This document shows positions 23,178 through 35,500 of a DNA stretch of 64,000 nt, one piece after another (within the stretch, counting starts at the first letter, position 1; each line of letters begins with the position of its first letter). The notes below the pieces were generated by a model. It worked only from the letters and a program-made list of their open reading frames with translations. It was not told where the DNA came from and made no database searches. The position numbers and the translations under genes were made by a program. Origin of the DNA: Casuarina equisetifolia (Eukaryota > Streptophyta > Magnoliopsida > Fagales > Casuarinaceae); contig CM052357.1 of assembly GCA_028551475.1 (NCBI GenBank), forward strand, positions 6,619,931 to 6,683,930. The letters run 5' to 3'.

Positions 23178-26100
23178 ATGAGTAACTATTCGCTTGATCT
23201 CGGGACGCCTGCTTCAGGTATCAGTATTGTGTTTTCAATTGTTATTTAATGATCAGTGGGCTTTTACGAATTGGATATTCTTACAAATACCGTGAATTTA
23301 TGTAGCCTCAGACATAGTAACTATTTCAGTTATCAAGTGCATGTTTTCTTTTATTCTTTTTCTCACCAAATAGGTCTTACCATTTGAATTCTTCTATATT
23401 CTGATTTGTTGAGCAAAGTATGCTGGAGCATCATAACTTTTACACCCCTTTAATATAGTGTTCGTGTGTAAATTGCATCTTGGCATCTTTATATGAATGT
23501 CCATCACGCAATTATGAAGTGGAACTCACATAATTGCAGTTTGATGTAAATTGAAGGAGCCCTTGAGAAACCAAGTTTTACATTCCAACCCATAACAAGA
23601 AAAAGAAAGTGCAAGATTAAGAAGCACCTGAGCAAGAGTTAAGAGCCGTTAAATGTCCAGTGCCTAGCATTTAGGTGAATTTCTTGGACAATTATAGACC
23701 TATTGCATGCATAGGGTGGGTTTGTACTGACGTAGTTGAAGTTCAGACTTGTAGGCTTTGATTTATGCTTATAGTGTTGTGCCATCTTAGGGGAAGGTGA
23801 AGGAGAAATGCAGGTGTTCTACTGTTGTGAAAAAAGGAGTGACTGATATTTTAAATGCTTTTTTCTTTTCTCCTCCTCTAAGCTGCTTCATTGGGGATCA
23901 AATTTTCCACAAGCAAGTTTTAGTTCATCATCCTGTTCTTTGAAACTTAACACTCTGAAAAAGTTGTAAGATGTCTATTACTAGTCTATTTTGATGTTTA
24001 ATACTATCTTATTAACTTTATGGAGTAGGAATGAAGGTTAGATGCTCCATTTTGTTGCTCACGAAGCTTAGATATTAACAACTACATGTCATTTGATGAA
24101 AGTTGCGTTGGCACCTTTATGAGACAAAGCTGTGTTGGCACTCATAGAGCGTCAAATCTACCCAAAATGTAGAGTTAGGAGCCATTTATTCCAAGTAAAT
24201 TGTTTTTGTGATGGTTTCTTGGGAAGTTCCTCTTGTTGTGCTCTAATCTGCACGGCCATGTGCTTTTGTAAACTTAAACTGCAGCAAAGCAAAAGGTGCA
24301 GTCTCTGATAATTTGATGAGAGAGTATCAAAACGATGAACCACGTAACAAGCACCCGATTGTTTTGGTGGTCAAAAATATTCTCTCATCAAATCATCAGA
24401 AAGTGTACTTTCTGCTTCACTGCAGTTCATTATCTCATTATTAAAATCTTATTAAGATCTTCCATGAACGGATTGTAAATTATAAGATCTTACAATTGGT
24501 GTCTTCTAAAGAAGATATTAATTGAAAAATCGTCAGAGTGCCTTCTATTACCAGTCTTTTCTGATTGTTAATACTATCTTGTTTACTCTATGGAGTAGGA
24601 ATAAACGTTAGATGCTCCATTTTTCTGTTCACGAAGCTGATATTAACAATTACATATGATTTGATGAAAGCTATTGCCAATTTATTCTTTAAACATTGTA
24701 AACAAAGTTTTTCTTAGTTTTATATTTTTGGTACAATGGGGAAAAGATTCTTTTTGTTAACCCTGATCCTGAGTAATGTGCAGGTAAAAGACGACTAAAA
24801 GACCTATTGCTTCAAAAGGACAATCGCATTTGTGCTGATTGTGGTGCCCCAGATCCTAAATGGGCGTAAGTTTAACCACTTGGACACCTTTAGGTTGACA
24901 ACTATATTACTTTTTGTCTCTGTTTAGTGGATATTTTATGTTATAGGATTAGAAGGCAAACAATTTGTTTGTGACTTAGTAATTGACATCTTGTCGATGA
25001 AGTTGTGCAATGTTTCATTGTCAAAGAGCAAACTAAGATCATGAAACACATGTTATTTTCTCCAATGTACCCCTTTAAGATGTTGAGAAATTTATTGATA
25101 AATGTATTTCAGGTCTGCAAATATAGGAGTTTTTATATGCTTGAAATGCTGTGGTGTACATAGAAGCCTTGGTACCCATATATCTAAGGTAATTGCTCCC
25201 ACGTTGCCTCTTGTTTATATGGTTTTCTCAACGAATAATAAAATTTGAAAGGCAATTAGTTATTGATGGCCATTTGTATGATGATATATTCTGTGCTTGT
25301 GAATTTGTTGCACATCGGACAAGTATGGAAAATGATTTCTTGCCCTTTGTTAGGTACTTTTTCTAGTCAAAATACTTTCTTTTTCCTTTTTCATTAATAC
25401 ACTAAAAACTAACTGGAGCCCAGAAAATTCATGATTTTGCGGCCGTTGCCCTGCTAGAGATAAGCTACACGTTCCATATCTGAGAAGAATACGAGTTACT
25501 ATTGTGTTTGTTGTAGCTCAGATTTTATTTTCAGTTCGTGAGTTAACAGCATTTTACTAATTTCAGTGCTGGCCCTACTCAGTGATGTAAAGAGTCAACA
25601 ATCTATATATATGCTTACCATTGTACCTGAACAATTTCAGATTTGATAACAAAAATTTGATTAACAAAACCTATGCTTCCCCAAATTTGAAGAGTTTGGT
25701 TGATATTAATAGTTACACAGATTTGAACACCCTCTATTTTCTTGATCATTGTTTTCTTGAAACTTTAAATTCCCAAGTATTCCATAATCTTTAGCCACCA
25801 TATAGCCTTTCAAACCAGCCTTAAGGTCTTCAACGCAGCTACTTCAGAATATTCCCGCAGCCTATTCCTTTTGAGAAACAGCTCTCTCTTACCTTCAACT
25901 TCTATATTTTGAAACATTTACTTGTCACGCTGCCTATTCCTTTCAAGAAACAGTTCCCTCTTACCTTTCAATTTGCTAGAAACTCTCAAGCTTTTGTCTT
26001 GAAACTCACTGGAATCATATGTAGATATATTTCCTAAATCTTCTGATGACAGTTTAGTCATTATGTACCATATAGTTAACACGGCTTTAGTAGCACGCAA

Positions 26101-29100
26101 ACAGGTGACTGTGATAGACATATGCTTAATTTTTTTTTTCTCCGTATTATGAGATCAGGAGTACAGCTCTTTTGATGATTAAACTCACCTTCCCTGCAGC
26201 CTAAATGATCATTAAGTGGCTTACATTTGCTTACATATTGTTGGCTGGGATGAATGATTCAAAATTTTTCTCAAATGTGGAAATTTTAGCAGTTTGAAGA
26301 AATATTTTCAGTTTATCTCAGAGCATTATTGATAGCTGTTACTATCATAAATGGTGGAATCTGCTTGTTTGTAATTGCTTGATCTTCATTTTTATCCTAT
26401 ATCTATGCACTTTGTCAATTCTTATCGTGAAGTTAGTCTTTCCTTTAATAACAGATGAATGATTTTAGGTGATCAAGTTGTTTCATCTACTCTCCCAACA
26501 CGCACATTCACACACTTAGCTTAGATGTTTCCCTAAATAATACATAGTTCTTTTAGGTCTTGTCCGTGACACTGGATGAGTGGACTGACGATGAAATTGA
26601 TGCAATGGTTGAAGTTGGAGGAAATACTTCTGCTAATTCAATTTATGAGGCTTTCATCCCAGAAGGATATGCGAAGCCTGGACCAGATGCTAGTCATGAT
26701 CAGCGATCAAAATTTATTCGGTTAGATATGAATTTTAATTCTTTGAGCCTTTCATCTGTGTGGTGTTTTTCTGACATCTATATATGTTTGGCACTCTCAC
26801 TTGATCCAGTATGTATTCAGTGAGTGAACTGCTTAAATGGGTTTTGATATGCTAGTGTAAACTACCATAAGTGTCCTACTTGCTGTCTAACCTACCATTG
26901 AACTACTTTGTCCCATAAATAGTGCTGTTCTGTTAGTGTCAACTTTTATGCTTATTTGACCGTTGAGTTACCAAGATGCCAGGCCAGAGCGTGGACATAA
27001 GGGTAGATTCAATCTTTGGTGTATCCCAGGCTCTTAGTTTGTTAATCACTTGCTATTATTTCTTGTAGGGCTAAGTATGAGCTTCAAGAATTTCTGAAGC
27101 CCAGCCTGCGCATTTTGTCACTTCCTTCAGGACAAAAATCTTTCCAGGCAAATGCTTCCAGAAAGAATGTGGATAGTTTCCGATCAAATTGTTCACACAA
27201 TTCGGTAAATTTTGTTTACCTTTTCTACTTCAATCATGAAAATAATTGTTCCTAGCATTAGGAAGGGGGAGAAATTATCAGATAAACTTGTTCAGTGACC
27301 ATAATTGCATTCACACTTGCTATATAAATTAGGTATAGTTGATAGATACATTCTTGTTGATCACAGATGCACCTAGGCACTTATTTAACTTGATAAAAGA
27401 AATTTATTATTGTTGACTGCAGTTTATCTGACGCAAAATTTATGACAGGAAGGCATGGTAGAATTTATTGGACTATTGAAAGTCAAAGTGATAAAAGGCA
27501 CAAATTTAGCTGTCAGAGACATGTTATCAAGCGATCCTTATGTTATCTTGACTCTTGGGCAGCAGGTTATTCATTACTCCCTTTTGCACTTTTATCTTTG
27601 GTCAAATTGGATATTCTACGTTTGTTTTCATGTTTTGACCTCGTATACCGCTAATCTTTGTGTTTGTAAGAGCGGATATATACATATGTACTAATGTGTG
27701 CTGTATATAAGTTATATTACAATGAATGTGAGTAAGTTTCTTGGAAGGTGATCCTAGACAGAGTGAGTTATAAATGGATTCATGCAGTCAATCCCATATA
27801 ATTGGCATTTGGGCTTAATTGAGTTGGGTTTTGTAATGGTTGTCCGACTGCATCTGTATCTACTGCCATTGTTGAACTGTTTTTCTAATGTTAAAGTCAC
27901 TCAGTCTGTTGATTCTTTTCTCATGATAATGATTGATCTTTATGCAAGTAGACTGTTCAGACAACTGTAATAAGGAGTAACCTGAACCCGGTCTGGAATC
28001 AAGAACTCATGCTGTCTGTTCCTCAGCAATTTGGACCCTTGAAGTTGGTAAGCCTGTCTATTGTTCTTTCTTGATGATTTCAAGAACAATTTCCATATTC
28101 AAATGCAGATTAAGTTTCCACAGTAAATGAGCTCTCCATACTTTGTTGATTATTGTGATTGGCATCCTGCATACTGCCTTTTATTGTACTTGTAAACCTA
28201 GAGTAGTTTTATATCTTTTAAGTACATATTGTACTTGTTTCACTTGGACAGAAGATAAGCCAGTGTTGGTACATTTTGCAGCCCCAAGCAGCCGCCATAA
28301 ATTCTCCAAGGCCTTGCCACAAATCTCTTTCGCTTTCCTTTAGCCTTTTGAAAAATTCTTTCTTCTAGCAGAACCTACCCATAACTTTACTACCTGAGCT
28401 AGATCAAGGAAACCAATTGTCTTTCTCACATGGTTTGGTTGCTCTCACAAATTCAGTTTCGACAAGATATTTTCAAGTTTGTAATAGGCTGAGGAAGAAA
28501 GAGTTCAAAGAATGGCCAATTCATGGTGCTTTAAATAATTGCTATTCAAATCTGGCACATTCGAATTAGTCAGTTTGGTTTGCTGATCTCCCTTTGCAAG
28601 TACTTCTTTACTTCATTTTAAAATATAAAAAAGTAATTCTAAGTATATCCAATGGAATTGTAACCTGGTGGGAAAGTCAAGTCACTGATCCCTGTACAAC
28701 TTTTAAATTAGGTGCTTTTTACGGATGGAAACTTCAATTGTCCTCTAAGAAATATTTTTCTTTCTCAAGTTATAGCTAAGGGGGATACTAATAATTCTGA
28801 GCTAATCACTTACTAACACTTTCAGCACATGTGGGACCAAATCTTCCACTCATGAGTAAGGAGGAGCTAGGATGTGAACTGGACCACCTGTTTTAATTCC
28901 ATTCTAAATTAAAGTACAATCATTTAACTTTGTTCTAGTAATCCTGATTTTCCTACATCAACTTTTAAGGGGAAAGATTTATGTCACTACCCTGTCCTGT
29001 GTTCTGATCAAATGACATTCAACTGTGACTTTGGTGTCTACCATCCCTAAGAGCAAACATAATTTTTTGAAAGGTGATTCAATCCAATTGACCCGTCATT

Positions 29101-30159
29101 TCTGATTCATTACTTCTTCAGCTTTAAGCGTTTATCCCTTCATTGGGATGTTACACTTTGGGTGGAGGTGGTAATAAGCTTATTATGATAACTTTAATTA
29201 ATGCTTTGGCATTAGTTGGGTCAATACAATGTATTCCAATTGCCAATGAGCTGCCAGCAGTCAATAGGAAACCAATCAACTTACCTCGTAAACCCTGTAG
29301 TCCCAATTCTGGTTCTTTCAGTAGTGGATGATGTGGTTCCGAGGATATGGTGGGAAATCTTTTCCTCTTTTGTCTGATTAAAGACAAAAGTTGACTCCCT
29401 TTTTGCTTGCACTGTTACTGAATGTCCTAACATAGTGTAACTTTTGTCTATGTAACACCATCTGCCATCTTTTATGTTGTGGAATTATTTCTTTTGTGGT
29501 GCATGTTTCTACGTTATCCTGTCTATCATCTTGCTCATTGTTCGAGGCCTTCGTGGCAAAATATTTGGCTAGACAGTTAATTGGGGGGTTATAGATATAA
29601 GCACAGAAGAAACCCCGCTTATATGACTTCCTTGCCTCAAAAAACTCAAATCTTTATGTTGGCTGCTAATATCTGCTATAAAGCATTTAGTTTAGGGTTT
29701 CTTAGAAGTATGAAGGCTGGTTTTGCTATCCATACTTTGCATTTGCCTCAAAGAAATTGGCTTCTAACCTACGCATAGTAGCACCTTGGTGAAAGACTGC
29801 TATTTGTATAAGCAAATACAGTAATAACATCAAGCAAATGGGGTTATATCTCACATCTCATATTTACCACGTTGCAGCGTGTCTTTGATCACGACAGATT
29901 TTCATCTGATGATATCATGGGAGAAGCAGAGGTCGATCTCCAGCCCTTGATAACATCGGCAATGGCGTTTGGAGATGCAGGGGTGTTTGGGGACATGCAG
30001 ATTGGAAAATGGCTGAAATCTCAAGACAATGCCCTGTTAGAGGATAGCACTGTTAACATTATTGATGGTACAGTGAAACAGGAGGTGGCTCTGAAGCTGC
30101 AGAACGTGGAGTGTGGGGAATTATATCTAGAACTAGAGTGGATGCCACTCGATCAATAG
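23178..30159 (+). CDS. AGD12: ArfGAP with C2 domain, AGD12/ZAC type
   Basis: Stimulates GTP hydrolysis by ARF small GTPases in vesicle traffic, with a C2 domain for Ca2+ and phospholipid binding. Exons read as 23,178-23,217, 24,784-24,865, 25,113-25,188, 26,557-26,720, 27,069-27,204, 27,449-27,565, 27,961-28,047 and 29,878-30,159. All phases agree and give about 327 residues, close to the Arabidopsis AGD11-13 group. The zinc finger is C30-x2-C33-x16-C50-x2-C53 ([11 protein letters not shown] ... CLKC), with the arginine finger R58 in GVHRSLGTH. The C2 domain covers about 169-290: [39 protein letters not shown] and [20 protein letters not shown], with the Ca-binding Asp residues present. Introns 1 and 7 are long (1.57 and 1.83 kb); intron 1 carries repeats. 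The exact paralogue (AGD11, 12 or 13) is not certain. Confidence 0.93.
24140..24285. repeat. Dispersed repeat, copy 2
   Basis: Partner of 2,374-2,520, same orientation. It runs from the CATAGAG / GTCAAATCTACCCAAAATG core through CCATTTATTCCAAGTAAATTG to GTGCTTTTGTAAA. Confidence 0.6.
24275..24429. repeat. Foldback sequence with about 52-bp arms
   Basis: The left arm (24,275-24,327, starting TAAACTGCAGCAAAGC) and right arm (24,377-24,429, ending GCTTCACTGCAGTTCA) are reverse complements with about ten mismatches, many of which would be G:U pairs in RNA. The pairing continues weakly inward (GAACCAC against GTGGTC), leaving a short loop. It could be a MITE-type foldback or a small-RNA hairpin. 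Confidence 0.6.
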
Positions 30160-31909
30160 GTACATATATTTTTTGTTCTTCTTACTTCTTTCCAGGGCTT
30201 CTAATAAAACTGTTGGTAGTACTGATGGGGTTACTCATGTGGAATGATTTCATTGCGCTTTTCTCATTTCACTTCTATATATTGATTTGAATTTAATCTT
30301 TTCTGTTTTCTTTTTCTTTGTCACTATCAAAGTCTGTGCGAGTGGCAAAGATCAGTACCCACAACTTTTGTATTTTGAGTCATTCCAACTTGTAAGCCAC
30401 TCAGGTTTGGTGTTGATAGTGAGAAAAAAAAAAGCATTGTGAATATATCACCCCACGTTTTCAACTTAGTGTTTGTTTATTCAACAATTAGTGAAAATGG
30501 TGTACGTGAATTTAGTGAATTTAATTCTTTTGATTGATTATATTTGTTAAGACCCTCATGTGTACTCTAATTCTAGAGTGGATGCCACTAGATCCCATTT
30601 GAGGCACCCCTTTGCAACCCACGTTCACCAGTAAAATTGCCTTATCTATGATTTACTGGAAAGTCTTTTACCCCCTCTGTCTTTCTTGTTTTATCCATGT
30701 AGGACCAGATGTTTTTTGATTGTTTCTTCTCTTTTACCCCCCTTCCTATTCAATTAAGCTCTTCCTTTCCCAATGCGTTACAACCATGCAGTAAAATTCA
30801 AGAGATAGCAAGGGATGTTGGTCCCTGAACATCGTCAAATCTTGTATGACAAAATGAACTGGACAACGTTGTCTTGACAGGAATTGCTACATCCAATAAG
30901 CCGTGTGAAATGGACAAAATCCTGCTACTCTACAAACTATATCGCTGTAAATGCTCCTGAACCGTGAAAAGGACCACCCAAATAAACCAGAACTCGTGAT
31001 CTTGTCAGATTGAACTGTACATAGTTAAAGATGAAAGTTTGGTCCTTCGGATGACATCAACAAAAGAACTGTTGGGGAAGGCAAGCCTGTTCAAAATTCT
31101 TACCGAGAAGGCCAAATTTTAATGTCATTAACCTCTATTCAAATGTTAGAAATCTTAATTTTATTTAGATAATGCAAACCCATTTCTGTAGAAATCTGAA
31201 GTCCCATTAAAACAATGTGCATATTGATATACAAACCTCCATCGTACAAACCAACCATCCAAGTCAACAAGGTGAGCTGGGGCAAACCATAACAGCCGAC
31301 AATATCCACTGTTTGGTGGATCATTTGTAGGCCGTAGTTACCAGTCCAACAAAAGAACTTAGTAGATGCGAGCATGATGCCCGGTGATTTACTAAAGCAG
31401 TGTTTTTATTCACTTTTGTCAACTTTTACTTTTGACTATTTGCCCCCAATGATTCTCAAACTCCTAACTCCATTTTCAAACTCCACGCGTCCCATAAGAT
31501 TAGATGCCTTGAACAGTCGAGTTGTCGTTTGTTTATCACAAAATTGTGTTCTTCAAGATAGAATCTAATAAACAAGATCTCAAGGAAATGATTCTTAATG
31601 TAAGATCATATAAAAGATATTACCCATGTGACAAGAAATGCTTGAGACCAGAATTAAGCATCAACGGCGGCCTCAATGCACCTCATTGTTGATCTTGCAT
31701 GGGATAAAACACAACAACTCATGCCCATTTTCTTAACCTTAAAAAGATCCTCAGATCTTAACAAATAACGTAGCTAGATCTTTTTTCCTTAGTTTCTACC
31801 AATAAGAGGAGCAAGGAAGGAAGGCAATTTTTCCTTCTGTAATACATCTTTCACTTTACATATAAAACGTAATAGAAAGCAGGAATAGAAAGCACTACCC
31901 ATGCGAGAA
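30160..31909. other. ArfGAP 3' region and intergenic DNA
   Basis: No gene seen. A 25-bp echo of the last ArfGAP codons (CTAGAGTGGATGCCACT, at 30,134 and again near 30,576) shows a small local duplication of the 3' end. Confidence 0.45.
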
Positions 31910-32413
31910 TCAGTCACGAACCACTATCTGCAATTTGTTGCCGTCGTCATTGTAAGTCAAGGCAGCGGTTGAGGAATGCGGCGGCGACGGCGGGAGTGGC
32001 GGTGGTGCTTGTGATCTTCGTCTACGAAGCATGAAGATATAAAGCCCGGCGGAGACCACCATCAGAGCGACACCCGTGACACCGCACGCAACGCTCGCCA
32101 CCAGCAACACGTCTCGGACGCGACTTTTGTGGCCGCCGTCAAAACCAGGGGTGCCCCACCACGGCCGGTCGTCGGTGGAATTGGAATCCATAGCCCTGGG
32201 CATTGCGAAGTTGGAAGAGGTGGACGTCGGGGATGATCTCCCGAAAAACGTCATCATATCCGGCGGGGACTTGTTCCCCGTCGGCGCCAAATTCTGGTAC
32301 TCCAGCCCGTGATCCGACGGCCGGAGTTCATGGGACTCCGCTTCTCCATTCACCACAATCAAGATCAGCGCCACGTACGAGATCAGTGTGGCTAAGCTTC
32401 TCAGAGACACCAT
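31910..32413 (-). CDS. Small single-pass membrane protein, function unknown
   Basis: Single-exon gene of 167 residues. The ATG at 32,413 has a TATA box about 60 bp upstream. Residues 1-24 look like a signal peptide (LATLISYVALILIVVNGEA). Residues 25-100 form a polar Ser/Pro-rich outer part containing HELRPSDHGLEYQ and KSPPDMMTFFG. A membrane helix spans about 103-128 (LLVASVACGVTGVALMVVSA), followed by a basic stop-transfer RRRR and a proline-rich tail (APPPLPPSPPHSS) ending in LQIVVRD. The predicted layout is outside at the N-terminus and cytosolic at the C-terminus. The short motifs resemble uncharacterised plant transmembrane proteins I have seen, but I know no function. The sequence is more GC-rich than its flanks, as expected for a real exon. 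Confidence 0.8.
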   Translation of the reverse strand: MVSLRSLATLISYVALILIVVNGEAESHELRPSDHGLEYQNLAPTGNKSPPDMMTFFGRSSPTSTSSNFAMPRAMDSNSTDDRPWWGTPGFDGGHKSRVRDVLLVASVACGVTGVALMVVSAGLYIFMLRRRRSQAPPPLPPSPPHSSTAALTYNDDGNKLQIVVRD

Positions 32414-32467
32414 TTTCAGTCACAGTCTCAAGCCTTAGGAAAGAAGTTAAAAGAATGCAGAAGCTGC

Positions 32468-32478
32468 TTATATATAAA
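32468..32478 (-). promoter_or_regulatory. TATA box of the small membrane protein gene
   Basis: On the minus strand the sequence reads TTTATATATAAG, 55-65 bp upstream of the start codon. A short inverted pair AAACGG / CCGTTT (32,488-32,501) lies just upstream of it and contains the AACGG core on both strands. Confidence 0.6.
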
Positions 32479-32501
32479 GCAGGTAACAAACGGTGCCGTT
32501 T

Positions 32502-35500
32502 GAATGCCGATAAAGTGGTTTTGTCCGAATACGGAAACAGTGGGACTAAAGTGTCGGAAATACTAGGCCTAAAAAATGCTCTTCTACTCGCCGCTAACTC
32601 CCTTGTCGTTTACCTCCATAATTACAATTTAAATGTAAGTTTTTTTTTTGTAATGACTCATAATTTGAGTTTTATTTAATGACTTAAACTAAGAAGTAGC
32701 TCAAAGCATAAGTAAATCTAACCCACCCAATGAAAGCATGACTCTTAATATATTCAAAGAATTTGAAGCCTTTCATGTAGGAGATTTTTAAATATTGTTA
32801 AATTGCCAAGATTTGGAAATATAACTTTATAAGAGGTGATAAGATATTGAGTGAATTCAACCAAGTGCATCATTCACATAGAGATCAAACATACGAAAAT
32901 AAGAACACACACTTAAACACAATAAATTTAAGAGGTTTGAAATAGAATATTACATATTTCTTGTAGTTTTTTCTTATTATTTTTTTTTATATGTTATCTC
33001 TCATCAAATATATATCTTATAGATTCTCTTATAAATTAGAATTTATGATAAAGATTTTTTTCAACAAGTAGCTTACAAGAAAACTCTTTCTATTCACATG
33101 TTATACTTTTCATATTTATAGAGAAATCTTAAAAGAATTATAATCTAATATTTTTACGAAAACTTGTTTTCACAAAAAAAAATATAAATTCTAGTAAAAT
33201 ACTATAAGAAGCCCTTTACAACTAAAAGATATTTCTTGGTTTTGCAATTATAGTTATATTCTCTGACTTAATTGTTTCATCAATTATAATCCAAGGACGT
33301 TAAGTTCATATGGAATATGAAATATAAATCCTTTTCTATAATTATTAATAAACGGAATCATCGGCGAGAAACCCGAGCATTCTCGAGAAAGTTTTCAGAC
33401 CAACGAGACTGTCTTTTCTAGAAAGTCTTTGTCTTTAACTTTATTTTGCTTTTCTTTCTTGTCGTACTGAGGTTGCTTGATACAGCTTACTGATTAAGTA
33501 TGTTTGTTTGCCGTTCTACCAATGGCAGGCCTGGGATGTGAAAGTTAGGCTGAAACCAGATGAAGGCCCAACTCATAACTGGGGCTTCCATTGGATTTGA
33601 GGAACCAAGTCCGCTGTGTAAAGCATTGGATTCCTTATCTTCTCCTGTTACCTTTTGAAATTTGACTTCTTTGTCACGTTGATGCTTTACACTTTGCTAT
33701 TTCATGTGAGTGTTAGGTATGAACCTCTTTGTCATTGCCCGTGTATAACAGTAAATTATTGGTTAATGTTTGTTTCGTTAAGATTTGTAAGAAATTATTT
33801 CAATTAATTTTCCTAAAAAAATCATTAATAATATTAATGTCACAAGCAATTCGAAAGTCTTAAGCCAAAAGAAAATAGTCTTCGAAATAAAACCTTAATG
33901 AAAAAAAATATTATAACTTAAAAATTACCTTTTGAGTTAAATTTTCTGAAATGGTATTAGAGTCAAGTTAAATATGTTCTATCATTTATAGTTTTAAATT
34001 TAATGATATTTAACTTACAGAAAAGAATGTGCAAAATGAAAATTTTACATTAAAAAAAAAAAGATAATGAAGTTTAAATAAAAGAAAAGGAACTCCTACT
34101 CAATAGCTAAATTTTGAGTTGGGTTTTTAGGTCTTTTAAAAAATATGATAACTAATAATTCTAAAAATGGAAATGCCTATGACTAACAAAAAGATTTTGT
34201 AGTGGAGTAAAGTTTGCCATGGTATAAGTGATTCAACCTATTCTTCAACAAGAATGATAATCATGAAGGAAATATGGGCAAAAATGATGATAAGCCCATG
34301 TATGTATGTGGACTTATAAAAGTTAGATGACTCAATCCTAAGTAATAATAATAATAATGATGATGATAATTGAAAAAAGAAACAAGTGAAACTTTTGATG
34401 AAGATTCAAATGGTATTAGCAAGAGGTGTATGTAATAGTTTTGAGGGGCTACCTAGATGATTTAAGTTATTTAATAGATTAGGATGGTCCTATATAAAAG
34501 ATGAGAATGGCAACGATTACCGATTAAGAATAGAGGAAAAGTTTCTTGCCTTATGGTTTATGGACCACCTAAATCATATGGTATCTTTTTCGCTTTGCAA
34601 ATGTTAGTTGGATTCGTTAGGGGTCGAATTGACATGGGTCTCTATCTAAATGTCTATGATCCATATATAGTTAAAAATATGGTGGTTGGACTACTTGAAA
34701 AATTAAATAAAAGGTAGGTTGACGTTTGTAGATCATTAAATGTATAATTCTAGTATCTAATTCACCAAATCTAGAAGATAGCATCTTCCATTAATAGTAC
34801 TCAAAAATCTAATTTAAACATGAAAATAACTACCATCTTTCATTATCTTAAAAATTTAAGATCAGTATGAATTTTATAACATAATGTTAAAGCTTAGATT
34901 CTTTTGTAACATATTTATAAGTTGTGTAAGATTATGTATGGTTATGCTAAAGTTTGGAACTCATACGATAAATGACACATATTATAATTATAGTGGAATT
35001 ATTGTTTTACGTTAAAGGGTGAAAAAAATCCCCTTTTATCGATTTAAACTTTTGAGATGGATGTATGTTTGCAAAATAGTAACGTAAGGCTGAAGGAATG
35101 CTTTTCTACTCTAACAAGGACCAGTGTCTATGCACTCCCTCTGCAGCATTGTCTTCAGAGTCTATGATGCCTTCGCCCCACTTGTGGGCAATCCTTTTCT
35201 GTGTTCCACTGCATTTTCCTGGTTCACAGAACTCTTAACTGATAAATCGGTAACACCACTAGCATTTGCAGAGTTTTCTGGAGTTCGTGGAAGTTGGGGG
35301 GCTCGAGTTAGGCCTCCTCGGGATTGGACTGCACTAGTTTCCCATTCTCATGCAAAATGCAAGGAGCTCTAGAATTTGTTGCCATAGACATCAAAATCTT
35401 GTTGCTTCCTTTTCAGCAGAGTCAGAGGCTCCGAGTTTTGGACTTGGGACGAGGAATTCTGACGGAGGGAAGAGCAAAACAATGTCCGATTAGATCTTAC

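Larger units (their letters stand above)
23985..24680. repeat. Imperfect direct repeat within ArfGAP intron 1
   Basis: About 130 bp at 23,970-24,105 recurs at 24,540-24,670. Shared landmarks are TTAATACTATCTT, TATGGAGTAGGAAT, GTTAGATGCTCCATTTT, TCACGAAGCT and ATTTGATGAAAG. The dispersed repeat and the foldback lie between the two copies, so they may form one composite insertion with the direct repeats as flanks. Confidence 0.65.

Noticed and set aside
32203-32679. Overlapping open frames opposite the small membrane protein gene
   Set aside because: Shadow frames caused by the GC-rich exon; the minus-strand product has signal peptide, membrane helix and TATA box, the others have none.
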